Positions 18,370 to 28,369 of a stretch of DNA of 64,000 bases are shown here, piece after piece. Numbering within the stretch: position 1 is the first letter of the stretch; each line of letters begins with the position of its first letter. The notes under the pieces are model-generated. The model made no database searches and had not been told where the DNA came from. It saw only the letters and a list, made by a program, of their open reading frames with translations. A program made the translations under genes and the position numbers. Source of the stretch: Caldithrix sp. (GTDB taxonomy: Bacteria > Zhuqueibacterota > Zhuqueibacteria > Thermofontimicrobiales > Sulfurfontimicrobiaceae); the NCBI GenBank assembly GCA_020722815.1, contig DYKB01000013.1:46746-110745 (forward strand). Direction: 5' to 3'.

Positions 18370-18419
18370 AAAAAAAATACGCCTGCGACCAGTTGGTTTT
18401 ACCATTCGATCGCAGGCGT
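18370..18419 (-). terminator. Rho-independent terminator
   Basis: Read on the minus strand, ACGCCTGCGA pairs with TCGCAGGCGT (18379-18388 with 18410-18419) over a 21-base loop, followed immediately by a run of T (complement of the A-tract 18370-18377). It lies 50 bp after the stop of the 233-residue gene. Confidence 0.85.
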
Positions 18420-18468
18420 CATCTTCGTTGTTCGTTTACTTCATCCAGACGGGGTGAACGGTCAGGAA

Positions 18469-19170
18469 TTAGAAATCAACCGTCGCATCAGATAATTCAA
18501 AAGACATCGATTCATCAAAACCAGAAATCGGCATCCGTTCTTTTCGGCCACCTTCAATGTCCCAGAATTCCCAATTAATTACCAGTTTGTAAATTCCAGG
18601 CTTTATTCCCAATTCACGCCATCGGTTGCGAAGAATCACAGCATGGGCGGTAAAAATTAATTCCGTGCGCGTGGCTGGATTCTCCCAATACCAGACATTC
18701 GGCCCCTTTGTCATTGGAATCAGGCTTATCAGACCGGAATTCCATAACGGTAAAGGGGGAATGTTTTGAGTTAACGCAACCATGGTCATTTTGACTACCG
18801 ACTGATGATTGGCCTGAACCAGATACTTCACAAAATTTCCACTCAAGCGAGCCGTATGATCAAAGGTTGCTTCACGGTCAATATCGATGATCTGATCATG
18901 TGGAGAAGGATCCTCTGCCTCAGGATTTGGATATTCTCCGATGCAGGGAAATCCCTGATTACGTTTGGGTGTTCCTAACAGGCCATAGACACCTTCCATT
19001 GCGGGTACTTCCGATGATGGTGTTCGTCCAGGTCCTGTCGGCTGCGTTAAATCAACATTCCGGTTACAGCCCGGGGTCCGGTATTCCTTAGAAGTGGTTC
19101 CCAGCGGAAAGTCAAAACATAATGCTTTATCCAGCCGGATACCAGGGATCGGGTTTACAAAAGTATCCAT
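18469..19170 (-). CDS. Hypothetical protein with strong ribosome site
   Basis: 233 residues, family not recognised. A perfect AAGGAGGT lies 5 bp before the ATG, suggesting high expression. There is no signal peptide. The N-terminal half is rich in Pro/Gly/Asn with several PG and NP turns; the C-terminal part is beta-rich and ends in hydrophobic-acidic sequence. LGIKPGIYKLVINWEF resembles the corresponding segment of the 248-residue neighbour. A dedicated terminator follows. The function is unknown. Confidence 0.65.
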   Translation of the reverse strand: MDTFVNPIPGIRLDKALCFDFPLGTTSKEYRTPGCNRNVDLTQPTGPGRTPSSEVPAMEGVYGLLGTPKRNQGFPCIGEYPNPEAEDPSPHDQIIDIDREATFDHTARLSGNFVKYLVQANHQSVVKMTMVALTQNIPPLPLWNSGLISLIPMTKGPNVWYWENPATRTELIFTAHAVILRNRWRELGIKPGIYKLVINWEFWDIEGGRKERMPISGFDESMSFELSDATVDF

Positions 19171-19802
19171 AAGATACCTCCTTAAATTAATGGTACAACC
19201 TGTTCAACCGCCTCCTTTTTATCGGAGCGGGAGCGAGCGTTTATTCAACTATTATCATAGCCGAACAATGAATTAAAAAATCTTTCTACTTTTTTGTTAA
19301 AAAGTTCAATCGCCGCAAAATCTGCATTCAGGTATACTTTCATTAATAAATGTTGGCAGCGATTTTTTTTTTTTAACCGATTGAAAAGTGCGCAGTCTTT
19401 ATTTGCTTTCTTATGGCTTCGCATTCTTTTCACTCGCCACTAAATCAAAAGCCGTGCCAAATCTAAATTTTTAATATTTTTTATGGTATTAACCTTAAAA
19501 TAAACAAACAGATAAGCCATTAATAATCTGTAAGAAAAAAATACTGACAATAATTACTTGAAAATCATCAATTTCCAAAATTGATTTCACATTTATTAAT
19601 TTAATATGCGCTTAACATCAATAAAATAAGCATGTTAAATTAACATGATATTCTAAGTTGGCGCCCAATTTTGGAAATTTAAAAAAAACAGAATTTCCAA
19701 AAAAACAGTGTCTGGCGGCGCCTTTTATCAGGAGTAAAATACGGATTTTTATCCAAAGTTTAATTTTTATGTAACCTCTCAAAAAAGTGTGGTGAATGCA
19801 CC

Positions 19803-19852
19803 CTTCGACAGGCTCAGGGTACGGCCAATGCCGTTGGCTGAGCCTGTCGAAG
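19803..19852. repeat. Hairpin CTTCGACAGGCTCA/TGAGCCTGTCGAAG
   Basis: Perfect 14-bp inverted repeat around a GCC-rich loop that itself contains GGCCAATGCCGTTGGC-type pairing. This is a commonly dispersed bacterial intergenic palindrome; only one copy was seen here. Confidence 0.75.
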
Positions 19853-20221
19853 CCAATTTTCCATCCATTATTGAGAGGATACCTTTTTATCGTCGGCTGT
19901 TTTTCGTTTATAACTTTTTTTAGCAAACAATAGGAAATAGATTAAATTGAGAACAGGATATTCTGGAGTGACAAAAGCAATTTTTGACTTGATATAGCCC
20001 GCAAATTTCATCAATGCGCAAAGGCTAAAGGATGGGATTAAATGATGTATGCGTGAGCCCGGGAGATTTTCGGATTTTATTCGTGTCATTCATACAGATC
20101 GGTCACTTTCCAGCCTCCGCTAAATACCAAAAATAGATTTAAGGGGAGATCAGGTAAAGATCAATCGATCAACCGAAAACTAAAAAATATAATCGGTAAT
20201 GAATGGGGGGACTAATTTGAA

Positions 20222-20355
20222 GCTGTCCGAAAATATAGAAGAACTGTCATAACGAGGCGTTTTTTGCCGAAGCAATCCCCAAATGATACAGCGGAGATTG
20301 CTTCGTCGCAAAAAACGCTTCTCGCAATGACAAATCGGGATGCTTTTTCGGACAA
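20222..20355. repeat. MITE-like palindrome, copy B
   Basis: Shares GCTGTCCGAAAA start, ACTGTCAT...GAGGCG, GCCGAAGCAATCCCC, GATTGCTTCGTCGCAAAAA and TTTTTCGGACA end with copies A (14777) and C (38499). The left inner arm has diverged (CATAACGAGG for CATTGCGAGG). Confidence 0.8.
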
Positions 20356-20382
20356 ACACTAACTAACGAATTCTCCAATGGA

Positions 20383-23313
20383 TTATTCACTTAAAGACGT
20401 TTGCGTGCGCCAATTATCGATTTGTCGCCGACTCCTTCCCAAAAATTTTTCGATCATTTTATAAAGGTTACTGAGCTTGTCAATTTTTTCCTGACGGCAC
20501 CATTGAAACAATTCATCCTGCATTTCTACAATTAATTTTCGTGCCAATTCTTCTTTTGAGTCATTTGGTATAAGAGTAGTCAGATCCTGAAGAAAATTGC
20601 ATAAATATTCATAACAATCCGCGGAATCGGGATGAAATGGATCTATTTCTGGCGCACTTGAAGCCGATGCAATCTGGAGTTTAGCTTTAAATTCACTCAT
20701 CAATCTTTTACATTCGATCCTGGCAAGGCTTTCAATATCCTGCCAGAGCGGGGCAATATTATTTTGGAAGAGCTTTTGGTAGGCAGCCTGTATTTCATTC
20801 GGTAACATGGAGCATTGAATAATATCAGCTGATGTCAACACGCCCATTTTTTCCACCAAATGTTGCAGCATCCGAATATTTCCCGGCCAATCATAGCACA
20901 TGCCTGCTAAAATAGCTTCGGAGGCAAATGTTTTTTTCTGATGATATTTATCATTAAATTCCTTCATAAAAAATTGAATGAGAAAAGGAACATCAAATCT
21001 TCGGGAGCGTAATGGGGGCAGGTTAAAGTTTACGACATTTAAACGAAAATAGAGGTCGCTCCGAAATATATTCTTTTGCACAGCCAGGTCTAAATCTTTA
21101 TTGGTTGCGGCAATGACGCGTACATTTACCTGTATCGTTTTATCTGAGCCAACTTTTTGTAACTCTTTTTCTTGCAGAATTCGTAAAAGTTTGGCCTGAA
21201 GGTCCAGTTTTAGCTCCCCGATCTCGTCCAGAAAAATTGTTCCACCATCGGCCCGTTCAAAAGCGCCAATGCGGTCAGAAAGGGCGTGAGTAAATGCACC
21301 GCGCACATGCCCGAATAATTCACTTTCAAGCAGATTTTCTGGAATCGCGGCGCAATTAATGGTAACGAGTGGCTTTCGACGACGACCGCTTAGTTCATGA
21401 ATGGCCTTTGCCACTAGCTCTTTTCCGGTGCCAGGTTCGCCAGTAATGAGCACGGTACTATCATACATACTTACTAATTTTATCTGGTCAAAAATTTCAC
21501 CCATTGGTGTCTTTTGGAGTATCCCAGTTTCATTGGGAATAGTGGCCAATGCCACCATGCCCTGGTACACAGTACGGTCCATCAGGCCTTTTCTTGATTG
21601 GTTTAGAAAATGTTGAAACGCGAGTAACACCTCATGGGCAATCCGGGTTGGTTCCGGCTCAATCGCTGGCGCCGCCGGTGGCGAGTGAATTTCTTTATCA
21701 CTATCAATCCAGCGCTCATAAAGATTTTTTTGAAATTCGAGTTTTTCTTTTTCGAGCTGAACGTGCTCTTTTTCAATTTTAAGTTGGTCTATTTCCTTTA
21801 ATAATTGTTCTTTAATAATTTCCTGATTATCAAGAATGCCGAGAAATAATTTTTCAAGATGGTCTTGTTGTTCGACTTCTGATTGTCGCAGTACGGAGCG
21901 TAATTCACTGGCGAAATAGTGAATAGTTTTATATTGTTCGGTCCGGGAATGGATCATTTTATCAATCTGGTCGAGGTTCGCCAGTCGGGTAAAAATTTGC
22001 TCCTCAAGTTCACAAATTTTTTGATTTAATTTTTTGATGTAAATGGCTTTCTCATAAATAATCATTCCGATAAAGATAATACTCACCGTTACATTAATTT
22101 GCCAAAGTGCAAGCCAAATTTTGAAAACTTTAAAAAGAATAAAAAATGCGGCTAAATTAAAAATAATAATCCCGCTAAAAAAGATGAGCCAAAATCTCCA
22201 GGCGGCGCAGCGTCGCAACCAACAATAGAAAAAAGCAAGATAAAATAAAAGCACCACTATCAAGGTTATTAATAGATTTGCTTGCCAGGGCCATTCGCGA
22301 AGGCATTCATTGTTTAATATATTACTTAACAAAGTCGCATGGAATCCGACTCCCGGAAATTGTGCGGAAAATGGAGCGGGATGTCGATCGGTATTGCTTT
22401 CGGTATTCCCAATCAGTGCAATTTTGTTCTTAAAATCAGGAAGCAGCGAGTTGATTCCAATTGGGTACGGTTCAATTGTTAGCAATTTTAAAAGTTGTGA
22501 AAAGGAGTAAGGTCGAAATACATCCAGCACGCCATAAAAATTTAATAAAACCTGTCCGTTGGAATTAATTGGAATTCGCAAATTCAGATTTGGTGCATCG
22601 AGAATGGCTGTCCGGCCCCAGAAATTCTTTTCGATCCGCAAGGCAGGCTGCTCCAGTCGAAAGTAATCCTGCAGCGTGGCCAAACTCAAAGTGGGGTAGC
22701 AATAATCTTCATATTGGATTACCAAAGGAATTCGCCGAAGTCTGCCATCCACATCGTCTTTGTAAGTGATGGCGCCTAAATTTGGAAAATGTGATCTAAA
22801 TATTGGGTGCGGGAAAGTAACGCCGGGTGCTTTTATGGGGGAGAAATTATCATAATTTTGGATTTCAATTGCATATTTTTCAGCTAAATTGACATCCAAT
22901 GAATCCGCAAGATTGGGATAATTTTCAAAACAAAAGCTATGGACTACATGTCGAATCGAATCAGTCAAAAAAGCGATCAATGCATCCTCGACAGGGTTGG
23001 CTGGATTAAAGAAATAGAGGTCGAATGCCTGTGTTTGCACCTGATGTTTGGCGAGCCGCCGCATCATTTGATTATAGAAACGGCGCGGGAGAGGCCGACC
23101 CAGATGCGTGACCGTGGAATCATCGACCTGAATTACCTTTACGCTTTCGTTGGGTAATCGTTCTCCATTAAAATAAATAAAATAGTCGAGGATTAAATCA
23201 TTTATGCCATTAAAAAGGGGTACTTGTTGTAATAAAAAACACAAGCCGATTGCGAATCCAATGCCAGCCAGTAGCAATATGATTATCGGTTTTGTCACAG
23301 GTTCCTGTTTCAT
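20383..23313 (-). CDS. CHASE2 - coiled coil - sigma-54-type AAA+ regulator
   Basis: 976 residues. An N-terminal helix, an extracytoplasmic CHASE2 sensor (about 35-330) and three more membrane helices (about 340-430) anchor the protein in the inner membrane. A long coiled coil (about 435-550) leads to a sigma-54-interaction AAA+ ATPase (about 590-830) with Walker A GEPGTGKE, Walker B GGTIFLDEIGE, sensor-like VIAATNKDLD, LYFRLNVVNF and CYDWPGNIRML. The C-terminus ends with RRQIDNWRTQ rather than a clear Fis-type helix-turn-helix. The sigma-54 contact loop reads GAFTHA instead of GAFTGA. It starts 10 bp after the PorV-like gene, so both are one transcript. A membrane-bound transcription activator is the default reading; with that loop, an ATPase not acting on sigma-54 is possible. 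Confidence 0.88.
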   Translation of the reverse strand: MKQEPVTKPIIILLLAGIGFAIGLCFLLQQVPLFNGINDLILDYFIYFNGERLPNESVKVIQVDDSTVTHLGRPLPRRFYNQMMRRLAKHQVQTQAFDLYFFNPANPVEDALIAFLTDSIRHVVHSFCFENYPNLADSLDVNLAEKYAIEIQNYDNFSPIKAPGVTFPHPIFRSHFPNLGAITYKDDVDGRLRRIPLVIQYEDYCYPTLSLATLQDYFRLEQPALRIEKNFWGRTAILDAPNLNLRIPINSNGQVLLNFYGVLDVFRPYSFSQLLKLLTIEPYPIGINSLLPDFKNKIALIGNTESNTDRHPAPFSAQFPGVGFHATLLSNILNNECLREWPWQANLLITLIVVLLFYLAFFYCWLRRCAAWRFWLIFFSGIIIFNLAAFFILFKVFKIWLALWQINVTVSIIFIGMIIYEKAIYIKKLNQKICELEEQIFTRLANLDQIDKMIHSRTEQYKTIHYFASELRSVLRQSEVEQQDHLEKLFLGILDNQEIIKEQLLKEIDQLKIEKEHVQLEKEKLEFQKNLYERWIDSDKEIHSPPAAPAIEPEPTRIAHEVLLAFQHFLNQSRKGLMDRTVYQGMVALATIPNETGILQKTPMGEIFDQIKLVSMYDSTVLITGEPGTGKELVAKAIHELSGRRRKPLVTINCAAIPENLLESELFGHVRGAFTHALSDRIGAFERADGGTIFLDEIGELKLDLQAKLLRILQEKELQKVGSDKTIQVNVRVIAATNKDLDLAVQKNIFRSDLYFRLNVVNFNLPPLRSRRFDVPFLIQFFMKEFNDKYHQKKTFASEAILAGMCYDWPGNIRMLQHLVEKMGVLTSADIIQCSMLPNEIQAAYQKLFQNNIAPLWQDIESLARIECKRLMSEFKAKLQIASASSAPEIDPFHPDSADCYEYLCNFLQDLTTLIPNDSKEELARKLIVEMQDELFQWCRQEKIDKLSNLYKMIEKFLGRSRRQIDNWRTQTSLSE

Positions 23314-23323
23314 ATTTTTTTAG

Positions 23324-25846
23324 TTAGTAAGCCCAATAAAGTACATTTTCGATTTCTTCAGCAGGTAAATGTGCTTTTTCACCAGCCGAGCCAAGCCCTT
23401 CTTTACGGGTGGAGGTGTTTTTAGTTTTTTTTGCTTTTCTCGTTAATTCTTTGATTTTATTGGAATTAATTTTTTTGTTTGATTTTGATTTATCATCCTG
23501 TTTAAGTGGATCCTGTTTCAATGAAATCCCTAATAAATTTTCAATTTTTTGTTCATCGCCAGCGGCACCAAGTACGGTAGCGAAAATTTCTACGGCAAGG
23601 TCTTCTGAATCCACCGCCGCATAGGTCATCGCCAGATTTAGACGAATCCCATCGGAAGCAACAATTTCATCTGTTTGGCGCAAGGCTTTTTGATAATAGA
23701 AATGGGCGGTATCAACATTGCCTTTCAGAAAATAAAGGTTTCCCATATTGTTTAAAAACAGGGTATTGGAACTATCTTTCGCCAGTAACCATCGTAAATG
23801 TTTTTCGGCCGCGTCAAACTGATTTTGATAAGCATAAGTAATTGCCAATTGATTACGCAGCGCGAGACTATCTGGAAATGCCTGCACTTTTTTTTCCAGG
23901 GTGGCCAAATATTCACGACTGTTCTTTTCGATTTGAGCGTACTCCTGTGCGAATTTAGTCTGTGGAAAATTTAAATTCAATTTCATGACCTTACCCGAAT
24001 AGGCAATTGGTTCATACTCCCGCCAGTTGTCCCGAACGTTGACAATTTGTATTTCATCAACTGAATATTGGAGCAGTTCCTCCGCTCCTTTTTGCCAGGC
24101 TTCATTAAATGAGTGCGCAAGCCATGTTGTTTCCAGAGGAATCCAGACCTCATTTTCATAAACATAATAATCTTTTTTAGGACAACAAAGCTGAAAATTT
24201 TTTTGTCGGGATTGAACACCACTATTAAAAAGAATAAAGATATGACCGGGAACACTGACCAGCATGGTTGGAATATTACGACATTCGAGTAGTGCCGCCA
24301 TCAAAACGGTCAAATCATCACAATCGCCGCGCCGCTCTTGCAGACTCTGGGCCGGGTAATAAACAGAATCGAAACCACGATAAGTTTTTGAGTAAGGGGT
24401 GTAAACATCCGCTTCATAACGCATTCCAAAATTTCGCAGCGCATCAAATATAGCCAAGACTTTTGCAACAGAAATGCTATTAATTCCAAAGGGCGGTGTT
24501 AACGTATGCGATTCAAGTGCTGTCCGGGTAAATTGTTTAACAATCGGATCGTCTGGTGTGATAAAAGCGACCGCCTGTTCAACACCAGACTGCCAATTAA
24601 TTGTATTACATTTAAATAGGGGAAATTCCAGGCTTTCTTTTTCAACCTTTGGTCGTTGGCCCGTCGTATATGTCATCTGAATATCAGCACGCAGTGGAAT
24701 ATTATCTGTTTCAGTCAAAATCGAATCGTTGAAAATTGTTTTTAAATCGATGGGGGTAATCGTTGCCGGTGGATTACTGGCAGGAATAACGATATTTTTT
24801 GAATAATGTTCACCATATTTATTCAAATGCACTTCAACGGTACAATCCAGATCCTTTTTCCCGCGATATTCCACCAAAGCCTGTCCGATGGGTTCTTTTG
24901 AATGGAATTTGTAAAGTGACGCATAAACTGGTTTAATCTCAATTTGTTTAATTTTTAATAATCGCGGAAAGAGATCTATTAAAAACGACAGTGAAAAACG
25001 ATTCGTATTAAATAGTGTTGGCGCATCGGTAAACGCGTAATCAAAACGGAGTCGTTGTCCCCATATAGGAAAATCCAGGCCGGCACCACAGGAAAATGTT
25101 ATGGGTTCATCCGTATAAAAATCGCGCTGTAAACCGGCACGTAACGCTAATTTTTGTTTAAATAGCCACCACTCACTGCCCAGATGCAGCCGATCATCAA
25201 TATCCGTTGCTATTAATAAATTGGGGAATACCTGATAGGCCGCCCCAATTCTTAAATTACTTCGATAAACAGCCCCCGCAATTCCATGTAGATACGTATG
25301 ACTCGCATCGTGGAGAACCATGCCGAATGTAAGGCGGGGGAAGAGTGAGTACAAAATACCGCAATCCCAACCCCAGCCGTGAAAGGCGCCTTGAGAAATT
25401 TGATCCAGCGCCGCTCGCATCTCAAGATATTTAACATTCAGACCAATCGCCAACTGATCATTGATCTGAAAGCCGGTGGAAAAATTAACCTTGTTCTTAC
25501 TGAAATCGAGTTCTGTATCGCTCACGCCAAAATTGGCCCAATCCACCCCAAAACTCATCCATTGGGGTCCGGGAATACTCAAGGCCACGTAATTACATTG
25601 AATATCACTCTGGTACAGATTGGTGTGCATGGTGTGGAAGCCCAAATGTTCCAGGCCGGGTAACCCAGCCGGGTTCCAGGCAATGGCATTCAGATCATTC
25701 GCGACTGCCAGGAAAGCCTCACCCATGGCTAGCGGCCGGGCGCCCATCAATTCCTGATTGCGGAGGTGATTAAAAAATCCGCTCCAAATATTGGTTACCT
25801 GGAAACTCAGGATCAAGGTTATAATTAAGAAAAATTTGTTTTTCAT
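23324..25846 (-). CDS. PorV-like barrel - transglutaminase - TPR protein
   Basis: 840 residues, exported (signal peptide about 1-22, FFLIITLILSFQVTNIWS). Residues about 25-300 match the PorV/UPF0164 outer-membrane barrel type, starting with GARPLAMGEAFLAVANDLNA and AWNPAGLP. A beta-rich linker (about 310-410) follows, then a transglutaminase-like domain (about 440-580) with Cys in ERRGDCDDLTVL, His in VPGHIFILF and the WIPLETT segment, then TPR repeats (about 665-770) and a Lys-rich tail. Barrel, protease-like and TPR modules in one chain is unusual. It is the first gene of the pair with the CHASE2 regulator. Confidence 0.85.
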   Translation of the reverse strand: MKNKFFLIITLILSFQVTNIWSGFFNHLRNQELMGARPLAMGEAFLAVANDLNAIAWNPAGLPGLEHLGFHTMHTNLYQSDIQCNYVALSIPGPQWMSFGVDWANFGVSDTELDFSKNKVNFSTGFQINDQLAIGLNVKYLEMRAALDQISQGAFHGWGWDCGILYSLFPRLTFGMVLHDASHTYLHGIAGAVYRSNLRIGAAYQVFPNLLIATDIDDRLHLGSEWWLFKQKLALRAGLQRDFYTDEPITFSCGAGLDFPIWGQRLRFDYAFTDAPTLFNTNRFSLSFLIDLFPRLLKIKQIEIKPVYASLYKFHSKEPIGQALVEYRGKKDLDCTVEVHLNKYGEHYSKNIVIPASNPPATITPIDLKTIFNDSILTETDNIPLRADIQMTYTTGQRPKVEKESLEFPLFKCNTINWQSGVEQAVAFITPDDPIVKQFTRTALESHTLTPPFGINSISVAKVLAIFDALRNFGMRYEADVYTPYSKTYRGFDSVYYPAQSLQERRGDCDDLTVLMAALLECRNIPTMLVSVPGHIFILFNSGVQSRQKNFQLCCPKKDYYVYENEVWIPLETTWLAHSFNEAWQKGAEELLQYSVDEIQIVNVRDNWREYEPIAYSGKVMKLNLNFPQTKFAQEYAQIEKNSREYLATLEKKVQAFPDSLALRNQLAITYAYQNQFDAAEKHLRWLLAKDSSNTLFLNNMGNLYFLKGNVDTAHFYYQKALRQTDEIVASDGIRLNLAMTYAAVDSEDLAVEIFATVLGAAGDEQKIENLLGISLKQDPLKQDDKSKSNKKINSNKIKELTRKAKKTKNTSTRKEGLGSAGEKAHLPAEEIENVLYWAY

Positions 25847-26559
25847 AGCTACCGTTCCTATCTTTCCTAATGTTTTAAATCAGAAGTCATCCGAAAATTC
25901 AGGATGAAAATGGTTCAGGATTATTTATTTAAGAGGTTGTCCCGGCAATAATTCCGCAATAATATCGGATCAAATTCAGATATTCGAAGCCATCTTATCA
26001 AAATCCTTTGATTTACGGAATTTCGAGCATCGCATAAGAATAACCGCGAAGGTCTTCCCCCTGTTATTAAGCGAAGATAACGGTCAGCGTTTCACCTGCC
26101 CGCCTCAGATGAACGCAATGAACGAACCGAATTGTTTGATCAATATTCATATCTCAATCAACGCCACCGCCAGCGGGTCAGGTGCAAACGCTGGGTTAGG
26201 ACTTTATCCCCCGCTCTTGATGCTACCCACCGACACCGATTTAGCCGGCCGATCAATGCGCCGCACCTGAACATCTCCCATTGGGGCGGGTGTAGGTCGG
26301 GGCGGGGCTTTATAGTTTGTGCACTTATCGGGTCATCACTATTCTTCCACCATATATTAGACGAGTATTTTTCTTAAAAATCCCGATTAAGATGAAAAAT
26401 AATAATTTTCACTCTAACGAAAAATTTTATACAACTTCAGCACCTGCTATCTGGTTCGGGATATAACCGCAAGCGAAAGGAAACGAAGTTGATATCATCT
26501 TTTCAGACAAAAACCAGTAAAAGTAAAGTAAATTTTTCTGATACTTCATTCATAACATT
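25847..26559. other. Intergenic region with degenerate structured DNA
   Basis: No credible gene; the ORF at 26132-26377 runs through GC-rich palindromic sequence and has no family features. The stretch 26070-26330 is much more GC-rich than its surroundings and contains the imperfect palindrome described at 26079-26200. The promoter for the PorV-like gene should lie near 25860-26040. Confidence 0.55.
26079..26200. repeat. Imperfect palindrome, possible integron attC-like site
   Basis: Arms CAGCGTTTCACCTGCCCGC (26085-26103) and the inverted GCGGGTCAGGTGCAAACGCTG (26173-26193) are set 69 bp apart, with an AAC before the left arm and GTTAGG after the right arm. This is the size and layout of attC recombination sites. 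The R-box consensus is only partly met and no integrase is seen, so the call is tentative. Confidence 0.3.
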
Positions 26560-28341
26560 TCAATGTTTTTTAACATAAAACCGTATTAGCCAATACAGCA
26601 AAATTGGGAGTACGAAAATAATCAAAAGCCGCAGCCAATCGATGACCCACTGGGTTGGCAGGATTTCCATTTCAAATCCAAAATAGCCCAGAACAACCAT
26701 TTTGTGATGTATGCGCCCTTTAACTGAAAAACTATCTTGTTCTTTGGTGACCTGAATTCGCAACTTTGAAAGGAGCGGTTTTACTGGATTGCTAAACGCA
26801 TTTTGTTGAGATATTTCGGTCGCTGATTTTTCTAACTGCTCGTTTTGGGGTGTAATCGCTAGAACCGTCATCGTCATTTTTTTAAAAATTAACAGATGAA
26901 TAATTTTATATACCCATTCACAAGCCGGATGAGCGGTTGTGATTTCGGGGACCGTTACTTTAAGATTGAAATTTTTGGATTCGCCGGGCTGAAAAGCCAA
27001 TCTGAATCGGTCTTTCCCTACCGGGGCTAGCGTATCACCTTCTGGCGGAAATAAATTTACCTGCCACAAACTATCGGCAATGCTGGAATCCAATTCCGAA
27101 CGGTCGATATAGAAATACAGCATCTCGCTTGCGACCGGCTGGAATGACGCAAATCCGGAAGACATGCTTGCTGTGGTTTCGGTATTTGTAATTAATGCGG
27201 TTGATGTGATCTTCGTCCCCGCTGTGATCTGGATAAACTTCAAATCCCGGCGGGTACTATTGTTACAGGTAATTGCATCATTCAACTTGTCGGCTTCGGC
27301 CCTAATAGTTATATCATAATTAATATTTGGATCGGGTGTCCATGAGTACAGGACCTCTTTTGCAATATTTGCTAACAGTTCAAGGTTTACGTTTTGACCG
27401 ATATTGGAGAAAGTGTTCACCCCAAATCTACTCCATTGTAATTGGAGATTTACACCTTCAACTTTGGCTGTATCATTAAAAAAATGGTTATCAATTTTTG
27501 TAATAATATTATTTTCCTGTCCAGGAATTATTTCAATACCAAAATTGGTTTTATCGGTATACAATACTTTCATTCGATTACTAAAAAAAGGATCCGGGCG
27601 AGTAGCGTCCTGATCCGTAATAAGAAGTGCATTTGCCCATTTTTCGAATGGATGCACTGAATCAGGTGGGATTGAGCCAAGCGGCGGCCAGAGATATTCA
27701 ATATATTTAATATTTTCTTGATCCGTCGTTTCCTTGTAATAATTGAAGACCCTTAAATACATCGGAAACGGAGTTTCTGAAAAAGTTGGATTTTTGAGAG
27801 GTATCTTAAATTCAGCTTCCCAATAATTTTTATGTGAATATATTTGTGTTTGAATGATGGTACTGCAATTCGAGCAAGGAATCCAATTACCGACGGAATT
27901 ATTTTGATAAAGCATGTTGTCACCGGAGCGGGTTAATTGGTACCAGTAATGGTTCGTAATATTATCAGGATGAACAAAATATAAACATAGAAAATCTGGT
28001 TGATCCGCCTCGGATTGCAGTGAATCATCATCAATATGAATCGCCAGGCAAAGTGTGTCGTTTTGGCTAGCGTTAAGCCAAAAGCCATAAAATTCTATTT
28101 CTGGATCACCTTCATAACCGAAAGTAAAATAATTTGCGTGTTGCCATTCAGTATCCTTAATTTGTCCATCAAACGTAATTGGTGTCGACCTGGTTGGAAT
28201 ATAAAAAATATCTTTCTCATCGTCATCCTCATCAGGATTGGCTGCCAGAATTAGACTCCACCAGAATCCAGATATCAGACAGGAGAGGATGAGTATCATT
28301 TGAAAAAGATTGTGTTTAAAATTTTTTGGGGAAGACCACAT
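26560..28341 (-). CDS. Exported CBM9-like domain membrane protein
   Basis: 593 residues. Signal peptide (about 12-33), then a domain resembling CBM9/DOMON-type beta-sandwiches (about 45-235): the opening STPITFDGQIKDTEWQHA and later CLAIHIDDDS are typical of the sugar-binding-like fold. A second beta-rich part (about 240-470) includes FQPGESKNFNLKVTVPE, like CARDB repeats. A single C-terminal helix (LLIIFVLPILLYWLIRFYV, about 570-588) with a short basic tail anchors it in the inner membrane. GAGGAG precedes the ATG. It follows the propeller gene by 28 bp and is probably co-transcribed. The ligand is unknown. Confidence 0.7.
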   Translation of the reverse strand: MWSSPKNFKHNLFQMILILSCLISGFWWSLILAANPDEDDDEKDIFYIPTRSTPITFDGQIKDTEWQHANYFTFGYEGDPEIEFYGFWLNASQNDTLCLAIHIDDDSLQSEADQPDFLCLYFVHPDNITNHYWYQLTRSGDNMLYQNNSVGNWIPCSNCSTIIQTQIYSHKNYWEAEFKIPLKNPTFSETPFPMYLRVFNYYKETTDQENIKYIEYLWPPLGSIPPDSVHPFEKWANALLITDQDATRPDPFFSNRMKVLYTDKTNFGIEIIPGQENNIITKIDNHFFNDTAKVEGVNLQLQWSRFGVNTFSNIGQNVNLELLANIAKEVLYSWTPDPNINYDITIRAEADKLNDAITCNNSTRRDLKFIQITAGTKITSTALITNTETTASMSSGFASFQPVASEMLYFYIDRSELDSSIADSLWQVNLFPPEGDTLAPVGKDRFRLAFQPGESKNFNLKVTVPEITTAHPACEWVYKIIHLLIFKKMTMTVLAITPQNEQLEKSATEISQQNAFSNPVKPLLSKLRIQVTKEQDSFSVKGRIHHKMVVLGYFGFEMEILPTQWVIDWLRLLIIFVLPILLYWLIRFYVKKH

Positions 28342-28369
28342 AATTTTTCTCCTCTACAATTTAATTAAT

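Larger units (their letters stand above)
19171..20382. other. Long intergenic region with two palindromes
   Basis: About 1.2 kb. Small ORFs here (for example near 19245-19433 and 19868-20089, minus strand) lack ribosome sites and family features, and I do not call them. The region contains the hairpin at 19803-19852 and MITE copy B at 20222-20355. The promoter of the 18469-19170 gene should lie near 19180-19260. Confidence 0.6.

Noticed and set aside
19868..20089. A 73-codon minus-strand ORF with a hydrophobic segment
   Set aside because: No ribosome site and no recognisable family; the evidence is too thin to call it.
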